A stretch of DNA of 64,000 nt from Pseudomonas floridensis (lineage in GTDB: Bacteria; Pseudomonadota; Gammaproteobacteria; Pseudomonadales; Pseudomonadaceae), in contig NZ_MUIO01000009.1 of the NCBI RefSeq assembly GCF_002087235.1, positions 81,981 through 145,980 of the forward strand, read 5' to 3'. The position numbers and the translations under genes are program-made. Under the pieces are notes generated by a model that did no database searches, was not told the DNA's origin, and saw nothing but the letters and a program-made list of their open reading frames with translations. Below are positions 19,431-31,048 of this stretch, one piece after another. Within the stretch, counting starts at the first letter, position 1; each line of letters starts with the position of its first letter.

Positions 19431-22254
19431 AGTGGCGCACCTCACCCGCACCGCTGATGTTGTCCACACAGCGACCGCAGATTTCAGGATGCTCAGGGTT
19501 CACACCCACATCCTCGCGGTGATGCCAGCAACGGGCGCACTTGGCATGACCGGACTTGACCACTTTCAGTTTCAGACCGGCCACTTCGGTGACCACGGCA
19601 TCGGCCGGAGCCGATGCCAGAGGTGCAACGCTGGCGGTCGAGGTGATCAGCACGAAGCGCAGTTCGTTGCCCAGCTTCGCCAGATCCGCTACCAGCGAGT
19701 CTTCGGCGTACAGGGTCACTTCGGCCTGCAGGTTGCCGCCAATGGCCTTGGCTGCGCGCAGGTTTTCCATTTCCTTGTTGACCGAGGTCTTCACCGCCAT
19801 GATCCGCTCCCAGTAGGCGCGGTCCATTTCGAAGCTGGCCGGCATTTCGCTAAGGCCTTCGTACCAGGTGTTGAGCATCACCGATTCGTTGCGCTCGCCC
19901 GGCAGGAACTGCCACAGCTCGTCGGCGGTGAAGGCCAGGATCGGCGCGATCCAGCGCACCAGCGCTTCGGAGATATGGAACAGCGCGGTCTGGCACGAGC
20001 GGCGCGCGGTGCTGTTGGCCGCCGTGGTGTACTGACGGTCCTTGATGATATCCAGATAGAAACCACCCAGCTCCTGCACGCAGAAGTTGTGGACCTTGGA
20101 GTAGACGTTCCAGAAGCGGTATTCGCTGTAGTTCTCTTGCAACTCACGTTGCAGCAGCAAGGTGCGGTCCACCGCCCAACGGTCCAGAGCGAGCATGTCT
20201 TCAGCAGGCAGCAGGTCCGTCGCCGGATTGAATCCCGACAGGTTCGAGAGCAGGAAACGCGCCGTGTTGCGGATACGACGATACGCGTCGGCACTGCGCT
20301 GCAGGATTTGATCGGACACCGCCATTTCGCCGGAGTAATCCGTCGCCGAAACCCACAGGCGCATGATGTCGGCGCCCAGCGAATCGTTGACCTTCTGCGG
20401 CGCCACGACGTTGTTGAGCGACTTGGACATCTTGCGACCGTTCTCGTCAACCACGAACCCGTGAGTCAGCAACTCACGGTACGGCGCATGGTCGTCAATG
20501 GCGCAACCGGTCAGCAGCGACGAATGGAACCAGCCACGGTGCTGGTCGGAACCCTCCAGGTACAGGTCGGCACGCGGACCGCTTTCGTGACCCATCGGGT
20601 GTGAACCGCGCAGCACATGCCAATGCGTGGTGCCGGAGTCGAACCAGACGTCCAGAGTGTCGGAGATCTTGTCGTACCTGGCCGCCTCGTCACCCAGCAA
20701 CTCGCTGGCGTCCAGCTTGAACCAGGCTTCGATGCCCTCTTTTTCGACGCGCTGCGCCACTTCCTCCATCAGTTCGACGGTGCGCGGGTGCAGCTCGCCG
20801 CTTTCCTTGTGCAGGAAGAACGGAATCGGCACGCCCCAGTTGCGCTGACGCGAGATGCACCAGTCGGGACGATTGGCGATCATCGAATGCAGACGCGCCT
20901 GGCCCCAGGCTGGCACGAATCGGGTGTCTTCGATGGCCTTGACCGCACGCTCGCGCAGCGTATCGCCGGTAGCGGGCTGCTTGTCCATGCCGACGAACCA
21001 CTGCGCGGTGGCGCGGTAGATCAGCGGCGACTTGTGACGCCAGCAGTGCATGTAACTGTGGCTGATGGTTTCGGTGTTCATCAGGCTGCCGACTTCGGTC
21101 AGCTTGTCGATGATGTTCTGGTTGGCCTTGAAGATGAACTGGCCGCCGAAGAACTCCAGCGACTCGACATACACGCCGTTGCTCTGCACCGGGCTGATGA
21201 TGTCGTCGTTGCTCAGGCCATAGGCCTTGCTGATATTGAAGTCGTCCACGCCATAGGCAGGCGAGCAGTGAACGATACCGGTACCGGCGCTCAGCTCGAC
21301 GTAGTCTGCCAGATAGACAGGCGACAGGCGGTCGTAGAACGGGTGACGGAAATTGATCAGTTCCAGCGACTGGCCGGTGGCGGTGGCAATGACCGTGCCT
21401 TCCAGCGTGTAACGAGCCAGACAGGACTCGACCAGTTCCTCTGCCAGCACCAGCAGTTTGTCGCCGACATCGACCAGCGCGTAGTTGAACTCGGGGTGGA
21501 CGTTCAGTGCCTGGTTGGCCGGAATGGTCCACGGCGTGGTGGTCCAGATGACGATGGACGCAGGCTTGTCCAGCGACGTCAAACCGAAAGCAGCCGCCAG
21601 CTTCGCTTCATCAGCGATCGGGAATGCTACGTCGATGGTCGAGGACTTTTTGTCCTGATATTCGACTTCGGCTTCAGCCAGCGCCGAACCGCAGTCGAAG
21701 CACCAGTTGACCGGCTTCAGGCCCTTGAAGACGAAACCGCCTTTGACCATTTCAGCCAGCGCACGGATTTCGCCGGCTTCGTTGGCGAAGTTCATGGTCA
21801 GGTACGGATTGCTCCAGTCACCCAGCACACCCAGACGAATGAACTCGGACTTCTGGCCTTCGATCTGCTCGGCAGCGTAGGCACGGCACAGCTCGCGGGT
21901 CTTGTCCGCGGACAGGTTCTTGCCGTGGGTCACTTCGACTTTGTGCTCGATCGGCAGACCATGACAGTCCCAGCCCGGCACGTACGGAGCATCGAAGCCC
22001 GCCAGGGTCTTGGAACGCAGAATCATGTCCTTGAGAATCTTGTTGACGGCATGACCGATGTGAATATTGCCGTTGGCGTACGGAGGGCCGTCGTGCAGGA
22101 CGAACTTCGGACGATCCTTGCCAATTTCGCGCAGCTTCTGGTACAGGCCAATGCTGTCCCAGCGCTGCAGAGTTTGCGGCTCGCGCTGGGGCAGGCCGGC
22201 CTTCATCGGGAAGGCGGTGTCCGGAAGGTTTAGCGTGGCTTTATAGTCGGTCAT
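19423..22254 (-). CDS. ileS: Isoleucyl-tRNA synthetase IleS
   Basis: Class I aminoacyl-tRNA synthetase charging tRNA-Ile. The 943-aa enzyme has the HIGH-type motif in [14 protein letters not shown] (about 57-70), the editing CP1 domain, KMSKS in [10 protein letters not shown], the tRNA-binding domain and a C-terminal zinc finger (CARCWHH...CGRC). The ATG at 22254 overlaps the ribF stop by 4 nt. The C-terminal zinc ribbon marks the bacterial, mupirocin-sensitive IleS1 class rather than IleS2. Confidence 0.98.
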   Translation of the reverse strand: MTDYKATLNLPDTAFPMKAGLPQREPQTLQRWDSIGLYQKLREIGKDRPKFVLHDGPPYANGNIHIGHAVNKILKDMILRSKTLAGFDAPYVPGWDCHGLPIEHKVEVTHGKNLSADKTRELCRAYAAEQIEGQKSEFIRLGVLGDWSNPYLTMNFANEAGEIRALAEMVKGGFVFKGLKPVNWCFDCGSALAEAEVEYQDKKSSTIDVAFPIADEAKLAAAFGLTSLDKPASIVIWTTTPWTIPANQALNVHPEFNYALVDVGDKLLVLAEELVESCLARYTLEGTVIATATGQSLELINFRHPFYDRLSPVYLADYVELSAGTGIVHCSPAYGVDDFNISKAYGLSNDDIISPVQSNGVYVESLEFFGGQFIFKANQNIIDKLTEVGSLMNTETISHSYMHCWRHKSPLIYRATAQWFVGMDKQPATGDTLRERAVKAIEDTRFVPAWGQARLHSMIANRPDWCISRQRNWGVPIPFFLHKESGELHPRTVELMEEVAQRVEKEGIEAWFKLDASELLGDEAARYDKISDTLDVWFDSGTTHWHVLRGSHPMGHESGPRADLYLEGSDQHRGWFHSSLLTGCAIDDHAPYRELLTHGFVVDENGRKMSKSLNNVVAPQKVNDSLGADIMRLWVSATDYSGEMAVSDQILQRSADAYRRIRNTARFLLSNLSGFNPATDLLPAEDMLALDRWAVDRTLLLQRELQENYSEYRFWNVYSKVHNFCVQELGGFYLDIIKDRQYTTAANSTARRSCQTALFHISEALVRWIAPILAFTADELWQFLPGERNESVMLNTWYEGLSEMPASFEMDRAYWERIMAVKTSVNKEMENLRAAKAIGGNLQAEVTLYAEDSLVADLAKLGNELRFVLITSTASVAPLASAPADAVVTEVAGLKLKVVKSGHAKCARCWHHREDVGVNPEHPEICGRCVDNISGAGEVRHYA

Positions 22255-23201
22255 TTCAGGCTCTTGGTTAGCGGTTGACCATGCCAATGGGCACGGGCGG
22301 CGGCGACGTCCGCATTGATCGCCGTCTTGAGCGCCTCCAGAGAGGCAAAACGCTGCTCATCACGCAGCTTGTGGTGGAAAGCCACCGTCAAACGCCGGCC
22401 ATAAAGGTCGCCGGCAAAATCCAGAAGATGCACCTCAAGATGGGCACTGCCATCGCCAGCCACGGTCGGGCGCACGCCTATGTTGGCGACGCCCGGCCAG
22501 GCCTTGCCATCAATGTCCATGCTGACGAGGTAAACCCCGCTCAACGGTACGCGACGACGTTTGAGTTGCACGTTGGCGGTGGGCGTACCCAACTGGCGCG
22601 CCAGCTTCTGGCCGTGCAATACCCGTCCGGTGATCTGGAACGGGCGACCGAGCATACGCTCGGCAAGGGCAAAATCCGAGGCAGCCAAGGCTTTACGCAC
22701 CTTGGTGCTGCTGACCCGGACGCCATCGATTTCAACGGTCTGCGCCGCCTCCACCGTAAATCCGTAAGTTGTGCCCGCCTGTTGCAGATAGTCGAAATCG
22801 CCCATCCGGTCGCAGCCGAAGCGAAAATCATCACCCACCTCAAGATGCTGAATGCCCAGACCGTCAATCAGCACGGTTTCGACAAAACTTGCGGCGCTGA
22901 GCTTGCTCAGACGCTGATTGAAGGACAGGCACAGGACCCGGTCCACGCCTTCGGCGCTCAACAGTTCGAGCTTGTCACGCAGGCGTGCCAGACGGGCCGG
23001 AGCGGTCTCTGGCGCGAAAAACTCGCGTGGCTGGGGTTCGAAGATGACCACGCAGCTAGGCACGCCCAACTCGACAGCCCGCTCACGCAAACGCGCCAGG
23101 ATAGCCTGGTGGCCGCGGTGAACACCGTCGAAATTGCCAATCGTGGCGACGCAGCCCCGATGCTGGGGATGCAGGTTGTGAAGACCTCTAACCAGCTGCA
23201 T
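22251..23201 (-). CDS. ribF: Bifunctional riboflavin kinase/FAD synthetase RibF
   Basis: Phosphorylates riboflavin to FMN and adenylylates FMN to FAD. The 316-aa protein has an N-terminal nucleotidyltransferase domain with [10 protein letters not shown] (about 22-31) and [10 protein letters not shown], and a C-terminal riboflavin kinase domain with GTPTANVQ and [10 protein letters not shown]. The ATG at 23201 begins the conserved [10 protein letters not shown]; another in-frame ATG is six codons upstream. It is coupled to ileS by a 4-nt overlap and lies downstream of murJ. Confidence 0.95.
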   Translation of the reverse strand: MQLVRGLHNLHPQHRGCVATIGNFDGVHRGHQAILARLRERAVELGVPSCVVIFEPQPREFFAPETAPARLARLRDKLELLSAEGVDRVLCLSFNQRLSKLSAASFVETVLIDGLGIQHLEVGDDFRFGCDRMGDFDYLQQAGTTYGFTVEAAQTVEIDGVRVSSTKVRKALAASDFALAERMLGRPFQITGRVLHGQKLARQLGTPTANVQLKRRRVPLSGVYLVSMDIDGKAWPGVANIGVRPTVAGDGSAHLEVHLLDFAGDLYGRRLTVAFHHKLRDEQRFASLEALKTAINADVAAARAHWHGQPLTKSLK

Positions 23202-23333
23202 AACGCACTTCTTGCTCATAAAGTGGCCGATTATAACCACACACGGCCCCGGACGACAGGCAACACGCCGGGACCCGATCAAAGCTGTCGGCACATAACG
23301 CGCAAACCCGACCGCTCACCTTTGAAATACCGC

Positions 23334-24872
23334 TTACATGATGGCCTTGCGGGCAAAATCCCGAAGCCGGAATCCCAGCAGCAGAAGCATGGCAAAGTAG
23401 GTGACCACACCGGCCGCCACCAACGCACCCAGACGCAGAAAACGTTCGAGCATGTGCCCTTCGTCCCAGGCCGGCATGAAATGCATGAGCCCAAGCAGCA
23501 CGGCCGACATGGCCGTGACGGCGATGACCAGCTTGAACAGAAACTTCATCCAGCCCGGCTGCGGCTGAAACAGTGCCTGTTTGCGCAACTGCCAGAACAG
23601 CAGCCCGGCGTTGATGCACGCCCCGACACTGATCGCCAACGCCAGACCCGCATGCTGCAACGGCACGATAAAGGCCAGGTTGAGCAACTGGGTCACGATG
23701 AGGGTGAAGATCGCGATTTTAACCGGGGTGCGGATATTCTGCTGTGCGTAGAAGCCCGGAGCCAACACTTTGATCAGAATGATCCCCAACAGCCCGACCG
23801 AATAGGCAACCAGCGCACGCTGCGTCATCGCCGCATCCAATGCATCGAACTTGCCATATTGAAACAGAGAAACGGTCAGCGGTTCAGCCAGCAGACCCAG
23901 CGCCAGGGTGCACGGCAACACCAGCACGAAGCACAGGCGCAGCCCCCAGTCGAGAATCCGCGAATACTCCTGACGGTCCCGCTGGGCATAGGTTTTCGAC
24001 AGGATCGGCAGCAGAATCGTACCCAACGCAACACCCAGCACACCGGACGGCAGCTCCATGAGGCGGTCGGCGTAGTACATCCACGACACGGAGCCAGCGA
24101 CGAGGAAAGACGCGAATATCGTGTTGATAATCAGAGAAATCTGACTGACGGAGACGCCAAGGATGGCAGGCAGCATCTGCTTCATCACACGCCAGACGCC
24201 CGAATCACGCAGATTCAGACGCGGCAACACCAGCATGCCGATCTTTTTCAGGTGCGGCAGCTGATAAAACAACTGCAAAAGACCGCCCGCCAGCACCGCC
24301 CACCCCAGCGCCATGACCGGCGGATCGAAATACGGCGTGAGAAACAGCGCGAAAAAAATCATGCTGACGTTGAGCAGTGTCGGCACGAACGCTGGCACCG
24401 AGAAGCGGTTCCAGGTATTGAGGATCGCGCCCGCCAGAGACGATAGCGAGATCAGCAATATATAAGGAAACGTGACACGCAGCAGCTCCGACGTCAGGGC
24501 GAACTTCTCGGGCGTATCGACAAAGCCTGGTGCGGTCGCCCATATCACCCAGGGCGCGAACACCACGCCCAGCAGCGTCACCAGCGCCAACGCCAGCGTC
24601 AGCAGCCCCGTGACGTAGGCCACGAAGGTGCGGGTCGCTTCCTCGCCCTGCTGATTCTTGTACTCGGCGAGAATTGGCACGAACGCCTGAGAAAAAGCCC
24701 CTTCGGCAAAGATGCGCCGCAGCAGATTGGGTAATTTGAAGGCGATGAAGAACGCATCGGTGGCCATTCCGGCTCCGAACGTGCGGGCAATGATGGTATC
24801 CCGAATAAAGCCCAGAACCCGGGAAAGCATTGTGATAGAGCTGACGGCGGCGAGTGACTTGAGTAGATTCAT
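23334..24872 (-). CDS. murJ: Lipid II flippase MurJ (MviN)
   Basis: MOP-superfamily inner-membrane protein that flips lipid II for peptidoglycan synthesis. The 512-aa protein has about fourteen hydrophobic segments and the MviN signature at the N-terminus ([19 protein letters not shown], then [14 protein letters not shown] with the conserved Arg residues of the cavity). The ATG at 24872 gives the family N-terminus; frames upstream have no homologous sequence. It is divergent from rpsT. Confidence 0.96.
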   Translation of the reverse strand: MNLLKSLAAVSSITMLSRVLGFIRDTIIARTFGAGMATDAFFIAFKLPNLLRRIFAEGAFSQAFVPILAEYKNQQGEEATRTFVAYVTGLLTLALALVTLLGVVFAPWVIWATAPGFVDTPEKFALTSELLRVTFPYILLISLSSLAGAILNTWNRFSVPAFVPTLLNVSMIFFALFLTPYFDPPVMALGWAVLAGGLLQLFYQLPHLKKIGMLVLPRLNLRDSGVWRVMKQMLPAILGVSVSQISLIINTIFASFLVAGSVSWMYYADRLMELPSGVLGVALGTILLPILSKTYAQRDRQEYSRILDWGLRLCFVLVLPCTLALGLLAEPLTVSLFQYGKFDALDAAMTQRALVAYSVGLLGIILIKVLAPGFYAQQNIRTPVKIAIFTLIVTQLLNLAFIVPLQHAGLALAISVGACINAGLLFWQLRKQALFQPQPGWMKFLFKLVIAVTAMSAVLLGLMHFMPAWDEGHMLERFLRLGALVAAGVVTYFAMLLLLGFRLRDFARKAIM

Positions 24873-25043
24873 TGAAAGACTTGAATGCCTTGGCAAAGGA
24901 TGGGCGATTAAGCCCTCCATTTATGCGATACTTCGCGCCGCTAAAAAGCCCGAAGCCAAAGGCCGCGAGTTTACAGGTCGCACGCCGGAAATGAATCCTC
25001 CGGAGAAATGCAGCGACCACTCAGCGGAACACCTTAACTGCGC

Positions 25044-25072
25044 TTGACAAGAGTTCAACTCATCGGCATGAT
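25044..25072 (+). promoter_or_regulatory. Promoter of rpsT
   Basis: TTGACA (25044-25049) and CATGAT (25067-25072) separated by 17 nt, followed by a G+C-rich discriminator. Perfect -35, four of six at -10. The start of rpsT lies about 50 nt further on. Confidence 0.75.
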
Positions 25073-25123
25073 TCGCGGCCTATTTTGTTTGCTATTTCAC
25101 AAAGTCTTTCGAGGAGCTCGACG

Positions 25124-25402
25124 GTGGCCAACACACCTTCCGCCAAAAAACGTGCAAAACAGGCTGAGAAGCGTCGCAGCCACAACGCCAGCCTGCGTTC
25201 CATGGTTCGTACCTACATCAAGAATGTAGTTAAGGCCATCGACGCAAAAGACGCTGAAAAAGCGCAAGCTGCTTATGTTCTGGCTGTACCTGTTATCGAC
25301 CGCATGGCCGATAAAGGCATCATCCACAAGAACAAAGCTGCTCGCCATAAAGGTCGCCTGAATGGTCACATCAAGGCTCTGAACCTTGCTGCTGCAGCCT
25401 AA
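25124..25402 (+). CDS. rpsT: 30S ribosomal protein S20
   Basis: Primary 16S rRNA-binding protein of the small subunit. The 92-aa product is Lys/Arg/Ala-rich and starts (M)[17 protein letters not shown], the S20 signature. The start codon is GTG at 25124, set by GAGGAG at 25111-25116; an ATG 13 codons upstream would add a sequence foreign to S20. A non-ATG start is also known for E. coli rpsT, where it serves autogenous translational control; the same may hold here. A strong terminator follows. Confidence 0.97.
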   Translation: MANTPSAKKRAKQAEKRRSHNASLRSMVRTYIKNVVKAIDAKDAEKAQAAYVLAVPVIDRMADKGIIHKNKAARHKGRLNGHIKALNLAAAA

Positions 25403-25417
25403 GCAATCTGTTTGTTG

Positions 25418-25446
25418 AAAAACCGACCTCAGGGTCGGTTTTTTAT
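25418..25446 (+). terminator. Terminator after rpsT
   Basis: AAAACCGACC pairs with GGTCGGTTTT around a short loop, followed by T residues. Typical ribosomal-protein gene terminator 15 nt past the stop. Confidence 0.95.
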
Positions 25447-25538
25447 TGCCTGCAAAAAAGCATCGATGCACCAGCAGGACTGCCCCTACCGGCAGACCCT
25501 CTCTGCAAGAGTGAGCCTGCCCGCGAAAGCGCTTGAGA

Positions 25539-26009
25539 TCATGGAGCCGGCGCAGGTGACCACGGCAGGATCGGAATGGCCGTTACCGCATTCTGCGGGC
25601 TGCCCTCGATGATGCGGTCGCTGTAGACCAGATACACCAGCGAATTGCGCTTCTTGTCGAAGAAACGCACCACCTGCATGGTTTTGAAGACCAATGAAGT
25701 GCGCTCCTTGAACACCTCATCGCCATCCTTCAGGCTTTCCTTAAAGCGGATGGGACCGACCTGACGGCAGGCAATCGACGCTTCGGCGCGATCTTCAGCC
25801 AGACCCAGGCCGCCCTTGACCCCGCCAGTCTTGGCACGCGACAGATAGCAGGTCACGCCCTCCACCTTCGGATCGTCGAACGCCTCTACCACGATCCGGT
25901 CGTTCGGCCCGACCATCTTGAATACGGTCGACACCTGACCAATCTCTTCAGCCGAAACCAGCACCGGCACGAACAACAAAGCAGCCAACACACCTTTCAT
26001 GACGCGCAT
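25539..26009 (-). CDS. CreA family exported protein
   Basis: A 156-aa protein with a cleavable signal peptide ([20 protein letters not shown], cleavage before EE). The mature part carries CreA-family blocks: [48 protein letters not shown] and the C-terminal [18 protein letters not shown]. Two cysteines could form a disulfide in the periplasm. Function of CreA is unknown. It lies between convergent rpsT and co-directional proB, 40 nt after proB, probably in the same transcript. Confidence 0.88.
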   Translation of the reverse strand: MRVMKGVLAALLFVPVLVSAEEIGQVSTVFKMVGPNDRIVVEAFDDPKVEGVTCYLSRAKTGGVKGGLGLAEDRAEASIACRQVGPIRFKESLKDGDEVFKERTSLVFKTMQVVRFFDKKRNSLVYLVYSDRIIEGSPQNAVTAIPILPWSPAPAP

Positions 26010-26049
26010 CGAGCCTTCCCTTTAGCGAAGTGCCTGTTAGTGACCTGAG

Positions 26050-27168
26050 TCAGACGAGAATCAGGTTGTCGCGATGAATCAGTTCAGGCTCGGCCATATA
26101 GCCCAGCTCCCGCACGATAGCTTCGGACGACTGACCGATGATCTTCTGCGCCTCCACGGCACTGTAGTTGCTCAGACCCCGGGCAATCTCACGACCATCC
26201 TGCGCAACGCAGACCACCATTTCGCCGCGCCGAAAACTGCCTTGCACCAGCTTGACGCCGACCGGCAACAGACTCTTCTGATCGCGAGCCAAGGCCGCTA
26301 CCGCGCCGTCGTCCAGCACCAGCGTGCCACGGGTTTGCAGATGACCAGCCAGCCACTGCTTGCGCGCCGCCAGCATACCGCGCTCGGGCGAGAGCAATGT
26401 GCCCAGCCGCTCACCACTCTTGAGCCGCGCCAGAACACGCTCGATGCGACCACCCACTATCACGGTGTGCGCGCCCGAGCGCGCCGCCAGACGCGCCGCA
26501 CGCAGCTTGGTCTGCATGCCGCCACGCCCCAGCGCCCCACCCGTGCCGCCCGCGACCGCATCCAGCGCAGGATCGTCAGCACGCGCTTCGAAAATCAGTT
26601 GTGCATCAGGGTTGTTGCGCGGGTCGGCATCGAACATGCCGTCGCGATCCGTCAGGATCACCAGCAGATCAGCCTCGACCAGGTTGGCCACCAGCGCCGC
26701 CAGCGTGTCGTTGTCGCCGAAACGGATCTCGTCGGTGACCACGGTGTCGTTTTCGTTGATGACCGGTACGACACCCAGCTCGACCAGCGTACGCAGCGTG
26801 CTACGCGCATTCAGGTAACGCTTGCGGTCGGACAGATCGTCATGCGTGAGCAAAATCTGCGCAGTGTGTCGATCATGCTCAGCAAAGCTCGACTCCCACG
26901 CCTGCACCAGCCCCATCTGACCGATGGCGGCGGCAGCCTGCAGCTCATGCATCGCACTGGGTCGAACGGTCCAGCCAAGGCGACTCATCCCCGCAGCCAC
27001 CGCTCCGGAAGAAACCAGCACCAGCTCGACGCCCTCCTCATGCAGCGCCACCATCTGCTCTACCCACACACCCATGGCGGTGCGATCCAGACCCTTGCCG
27101 TCCGCAGTCAGCAAGGCACTGCCGATCTTCACGACCCAGCGCTGGGCACCCGTCACTTTGCTGCGCAT
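26050..27168 (-). CDS. proB: Glutamate 5-kinase ProB
   Basis: First enzyme of proline synthesis from glutamate; feedback-inhibited by proline. The 372-aa protein has the amino acid kinase fold with [11 protein letters not shown] (about 10-20), [31 protein letters not shown] and [15 protein letters not shown], followed by a C-terminal PUA domain (about 275-360). Three in-frame ATGs occur in a row at 27174, 27171 and 27168; the third gives the usual N-terminus, but AAGG spacing would also allow the second. It lies just downstream of obgE on the same strand, separated by a terminator. Confidence 0.94.
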   Translation of the reverse strand: MRSKVTGAQRWVVKIGSALLTADGKGLDRTAMGVWVEQMVALHEEGVELVLVSSGAVAAGMSRLGWTVRPSAMHELQAAAAIGQMGLVQAWESSFAEHDRHTAQILLTHDDLSDRKRYLNARSTLRTLVELGVVPVINENDTVVTDEIRFGDNDTLAALVANLVEADLLVILTDRDGMFDADPRNNPDAQLIFEARADDPALDAVAGGTGGALGRGGMQTKLRAARLAARSGAHTVIVGGRIERVLARLKSGERLGTLLSPERGMLAARKQWLAGHLQTRGTLVLDDGAVAALARDQKSLLPVGVKLVQGSFRRGEMVVCVAQDGREIARGLSNYSAVEAQKIIGQSSEAIVRELGYMAEPELIHRDNLILV

Positions 27169-27210
27169 CATCATCCAACCTTAGCCAGAGAGTTTTCAAA
27201 TTCGGGATAC

Positions 27211-27242
27211 AAAAACGCCGCTAACAGACGTAGCGGCGTTCA
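27211..27242 (-). terminator. Terminator between obgE and proB
   Basis: On the minus strand AACGCCGCTA pairs with TAGCGGCGTT around a 7-nt loop and is followed by TTTTG. It ends the rplU-rpmA-obgE direction just before proB. Confidence 0.9.
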
Positions 27243-27258
27243 AGTTTACTTCAAGCGA

Positions 27259-28524
<1,266 letters not shown>

Positions 28525-28655
28525 TTACATAAGACTCTTGCAAAAATGAGCGTTGCGATACCGATCAGAAACCAGCGACCCCAAGGGTCAACATCACAAC
28601 AGCCCGCACAAACAGTTTTGCAAGAGACTCACCTGACTCTCTACCTCTACAAACG

Positions 28656-28685
28656 AAAAAGCCCCGTCGCAAGACAGGGCTTTTA
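28656..28685 (-). terminator. Terminator after rpmA
   Basis: AAAAGCCC(C) and GGGCTTTT form a stem around a loop; on the minus strand it ends in a T run. It lies 15-40 nt beyond the rpmA stop, in the 216-nt gap before obgE. That gap otherwise shows no gene. Confidence 0.85.
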
Positions 28686-28698
28686 AGCTACTGCGTGA

Positions 28699-28974
28699 TT
28701 ACGCTGCGGAGACTTCAGTCTTCGGAACGATGCTCACGTAGCGGCGACCGAAGGCGCCCTTGACCTGAAACTTGATCACGCCTTCCACTTTCGCGAACAG
28801 GGTGTGATCTTTACCCATGCCAACGCCGTAGCCAGCGTGGAATTGGGTGCCGCGCTGACGCACGATGATGTTGCCAGGAACGATAGCCTGGCCGCCATAC
28901 ATCTTCACGCCAAGGCGTTTGGCTTCTGAGTCGCGCCCGTTACGGGTACTACCACCAGCTTTTTTGTGTGCCAT
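28699..28974 (-). CDS. rpmA: 50S ribosomal protein L27
   Basis: L27 sits near the peptidyl transferase centre. The 91-aa product begins [20 protein letters not shown] and continues with [22 protein letters not shown], the L27 signature. The N-terminus is the unprocessed AHKKAG type; there is no Firmicutes-style cleavable extension. It follows rplU by 32 nt in one transcript. Confidence 0.98.
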   Translation of the reverse strand: MAHKKAGGSTRNGRDSEAKRLGVKMYGGQAIVPGNIIVRQRGTQFHAGYGVGMGKDHTLFAKVEGVIKFQVKGAFGRRYVSIVPKTEVSAA

Positions 28975-29006
28975 GAGTCAATTCTCCAAATGAGGATTAG
29001 GCTGAA

Positions 29007-29318
29007 TTAAGCCTGAATACCTGTGATTTTGATCTCGGTGTACCACTGGCGGTGGCCCATGCGCTTCATGTGGTGCTTACGACGACGGAACTTGATGATG
29101 CGAACCTTATCGTGACGACCTTGCGAAACCACTTCTGCCACGACAGTAGCGCCAGCAACAACCGGAGCACCGATATTGACGTCGTCGCCATTGCCAACCA
29201 GCAGAACGCGGTCGAACGTGACGGATTCGCCAGTAGCGATTTCCAGCTTTTCAATTTTCAGGTATTCACCTGGGGCGACTTTGTACTGCTTGCCACCGGT
29301 AACAATTACTGCGTACAT
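29007..29318 (-). CDS. rplU: 50S ribosomal protein L21
   Basis: L21 binds 23S rRNA. The 103-aa protein shows [18 protein letters not shown] at the N-terminus and the C-terminal [20 protein letters not shown] block. First gene of rplU-rpmA, transcribed from the promoter at 29451-29479, divergent from ispB. Confidence 0.98.
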   Translation of the reverse strand: MYAVIVTGGKQYKVAPGEYLKIEKLEIATGESVTFDRVLLVGNGDDVNIGAPVVAGATVVAEVVSQGRHDKVRIIKFRRRKHHMKRMGHRQWYTEIKITGIQA

Positions 29319-29450
29319 GGTATTTCTCCGAAAATCCTGCTCACCCAGCTCTTTATAAGAAGAGTATCGGCTGGCATGGCTGCATAGGGCTGGAACGGCC
29401 CGCTTGCAATTGCGTAAGGCAGGTGCTGCCCAGGAAAGTTAGGGTGCGCG

Positions 29451-29479
29451 ATTGTACGCAAGGCAATCCAGGGTTGCAA
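29451..29479 (-). promoter_or_regulatory. Promoter of rplU-rpmA
   Basis: On the minus strand TTGCAA (29474-29479), 17 nt, TACAAT (29451-29456), then a G+C-rich discriminator CGCGCACC. Five of six bases match at each hexamer. The leader to the rplU ATG is about 125 nt, long enough for translational control. Confidence 0.85.
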
Positions 29480-29497
29480 GGGGCCACTCGTCATACC

Positions 29498-29526
29498 TTG
29501 ACACGCTCTACCCCGCGACCTAGCAT
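29498..29526 (+). promoter_or_regulatory. Promoter of ispB
   Basis: TTGACA (29498-29503), 17 nt, TAGCAT (29521-29526). The -35 elements of this promoter and the divergent rplU promoter are only 18 nt apart, so the two polymerases would compete for the same face of DNA. Confidence 0.75.
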
Positions 29527-29558
29527 GCGGCGCAACCTATCCGGAGCACGTGTCGCTG

Positions 29559-30527
29559 ATGCAACCCCAAGCCTTCTACCGCGCGGTGGCGGACGACTTT
29601 AGTGCCGTTGACGTTATCATCAAAAAGCAACTGACGTCACGCGTACCGCTGGTCTCGAAAATCGGCGACTACATTACGTCTGCTGGCGGCAAGCGTCTGC
29701 GCCCTCTGCTGGTGTTGCTGTGTGGCAAGGCCTTGGGCCGCGAAGGCGACGATGTGCGCCTGCTGGCTGCCACCATCGAATTCCTGCACACCGCCACCCT
29801 GCTGCACGACGATGTCGTCGACATGTCGGGCATGCGTCGTGGCCGCTCGACCGCCAACGCATTGTGGGGCAATGCTCCCAGCGTACTGGTCGGTGACTTC
29901 CTGTATTCGCGCTCGTTCGAAATGATGGTCGAGCTCGGCTCGATGGACGTGATGAGAATCCTGTCCAAGGCCACCCGCGTCATCGCCGAAGGCGAAGTGC
30001 TGCAGCTGTCGAAGATCCGCGACGCCAGCACCACCGAAGAGACCTATATGGAAGTGATTCGCGGCAAGACAGCCATGCTTTTCGAAGCCTCGACCCACAG
30101 CGCCGCGGCCCTGTGCAATGCCTCGACAGAACAGAGCGAAGCATTGCGTACGTTCGGCGATCATCTGGGCGTCGCGTTCCAGTTGGTGGACGATCTGCTG
30201 GACTACCGTGGCGACGCCGAAACACTGGGCAAGAACGTTGGCGACGACCTCGCCGAAGGAAAACCGACGCTGCCGCTGATCTACACCATGCGCGAAGGTA
30301 CGCCTGAGCAAGCGGCACTGGTTCGTCAGGCCATTCAGAAAGGCGGCCTTGAAGATCTGGAAAGCATTCGCAACGCCGTCGAAAGCGCTGGCGCTCTGGA
30401 TTACACCGCTCAACTGGCCCGTGACTACGCCGCCAAGGCCATCGCCTGCCTGAATGCCCTGCCGCCCAGCGAATATCGCGATGCGCTGGCCGAACTGAGT
30501 GAGTTCGCCGTAGCCCGCACTCACTGA
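29559..30527 (+). CDS. ispB: Polyprenyl diphosphate synthase IspB
   Basis: Makes the octaprenyl/nonaprenyl side chain of ubiquinone from FPP and IPP. The 322-aa protein has the trans-prenyltransferase motifs GGKRLRPLLVLL, first Asp-rich motif LLHDDVVD and second motif FQLVDDLLDY. The ATG at 29559 begins the family N-terminus; an in-frame GTG three codons earlier has GGAG too close. Pseudomonads mostly make UQ-9, so a solanesyl product is likely, but chain length cannot be read from the sequence. A terminator follows. Confidence 0.95.
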   Translation: MQPQAFYRAVADDFSAVDVIIKKQLTSRVPLVSKIGDYITSAGGKRLRPLLVLLCGKALGREGDDVRLLAATIEFLHTATLLHDDVVDMSGMRRGRSTANALWGNAPSVLVGDFLYSRSFEMMVELGSMDVMRILSKATRVIAEGEVLQLSKIRDASTTEETYMEVIRGKTAMLFEASTHSAAALCNASTEQSEALRTFGDHLGVAFQLVDDLLDYRGDAETLGKNVGDDLAEGKPTLPLIYTMREGTPEQAALVRQAIQKGGLEDLESIRNAVESAGALDYTAQLARDYAAKAIACLNALPPSEYRDALAELSEFAVARTH

Positions 30528-30547
30528 TCATTCAGCGTCGCATGCAC

Positions 30548-30573
30548 AGCCCGTCCACGTGACGGGCTTTTTA
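30548..30573 (+). terminator. Terminator after ispB
   Basis: AGCCCGTC pairs with GACGGGCT around CACGT, followed by TTTTTATT. Twenty nt beyond the ispB stop. Confidence 0.9.
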
Positions 30574-30649
30574 TTGCCCGGCCGTCCTTGACTGAATGTG
30601 TGCTGCCCAGGCCATCAAACCTGATCCACATCAACCATTCGACGCAAAA

Positions 30650-30702
30650 TGAGAATTAATCTCAATAGAGGCTTGCTATTATCTCAATAAGAATTATTCT
30701 CA
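30650..30702 (+). promoter_or_regulatory. Two Fur-like boxes over a promoter
   Basis: Two 7-1-7 dyads each match about 11 of 14 bases of the Fur pattern TGATAAT-N-ATTATCA: TGAGAATTAATCTCA at 30650-30664 and TAAGAATTATTCTCA at 30688-30702. Between and over them lies a possible promoter TTGCTA (30673-30678), 16 nt, TATTCT (30695-30700). The boxes flank and overlap the promoter 25-75 nt upstream of the small gene at 30727, the layout expected for Fur repression under iron-replete conditions. Confidence 0.75.
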
Positions 30703-30726
30703 TCCGATCGACACAGGAGATGGAAC

Positions 30727-30969
30727 ATGACTTATTTGATCGATGCATGGCTGGACCGACCACACCCCTATCTGAGGATTCTTCATCGGGAAACGGGAGA
30801 GGTATGCGCGGTGCTTGAAGAGGAGGCATTGGAAGAGTTGCGCGATCAGGGCGATCTGGACGTGCACGGCCTGAGCTCAAGTGAGCCTGTAGTGCTCAAG
30901 GAACTGGTGCGAAATCTGTTTCTGTTCTGTTATGCGCGGGCATTGCGCCCGATAGGCGAGCTGCACTGA
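30727..30969 (+). CDS. Small acidic protein behind Fur boxes (PA4570-type), function unknown
   Basis: The 80-aa protein is acidic in its first half and has no signal peptide, membrane segment or cysteine cluster apart from two isolated Cys. The middle reads VCAVLEEEALEELRDQGDLDV and the C-terminus is hydrophobic-basic (LVRNLFLFCYARALRP). AGGAGA stands 7 nt before the ATG. Position after ispB and the Fur boxes match the P. aeruginosa gene PA4570, known as iron-starvation-induced with no assigned role. The ORF looks real because of its ribosome site, operator and conserved location. Confidence 0.82.
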   Translation: MTYLIDAWLDRPHPYLRILHRETGEVCAVLEEEALEELRDQGDLDVHGLSSSEPVVLKELVRNLFLFCYARALRPIGELH

Positions 30970-31048
30970 GCATGGAGCATCGGCACAACCGCGTTGCTGA
31001 ACAAATCGGCATGACTCGTTCAGCAACCTCGCTTAGCGCCTGAAACCG

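Noticed and set aside
22275..24446. Long open frame antisense to ribF and murJ (723 codons)
   Set aside because: His/Gln/Arg-rich translation without domains, spanning two real genes on the other strand.
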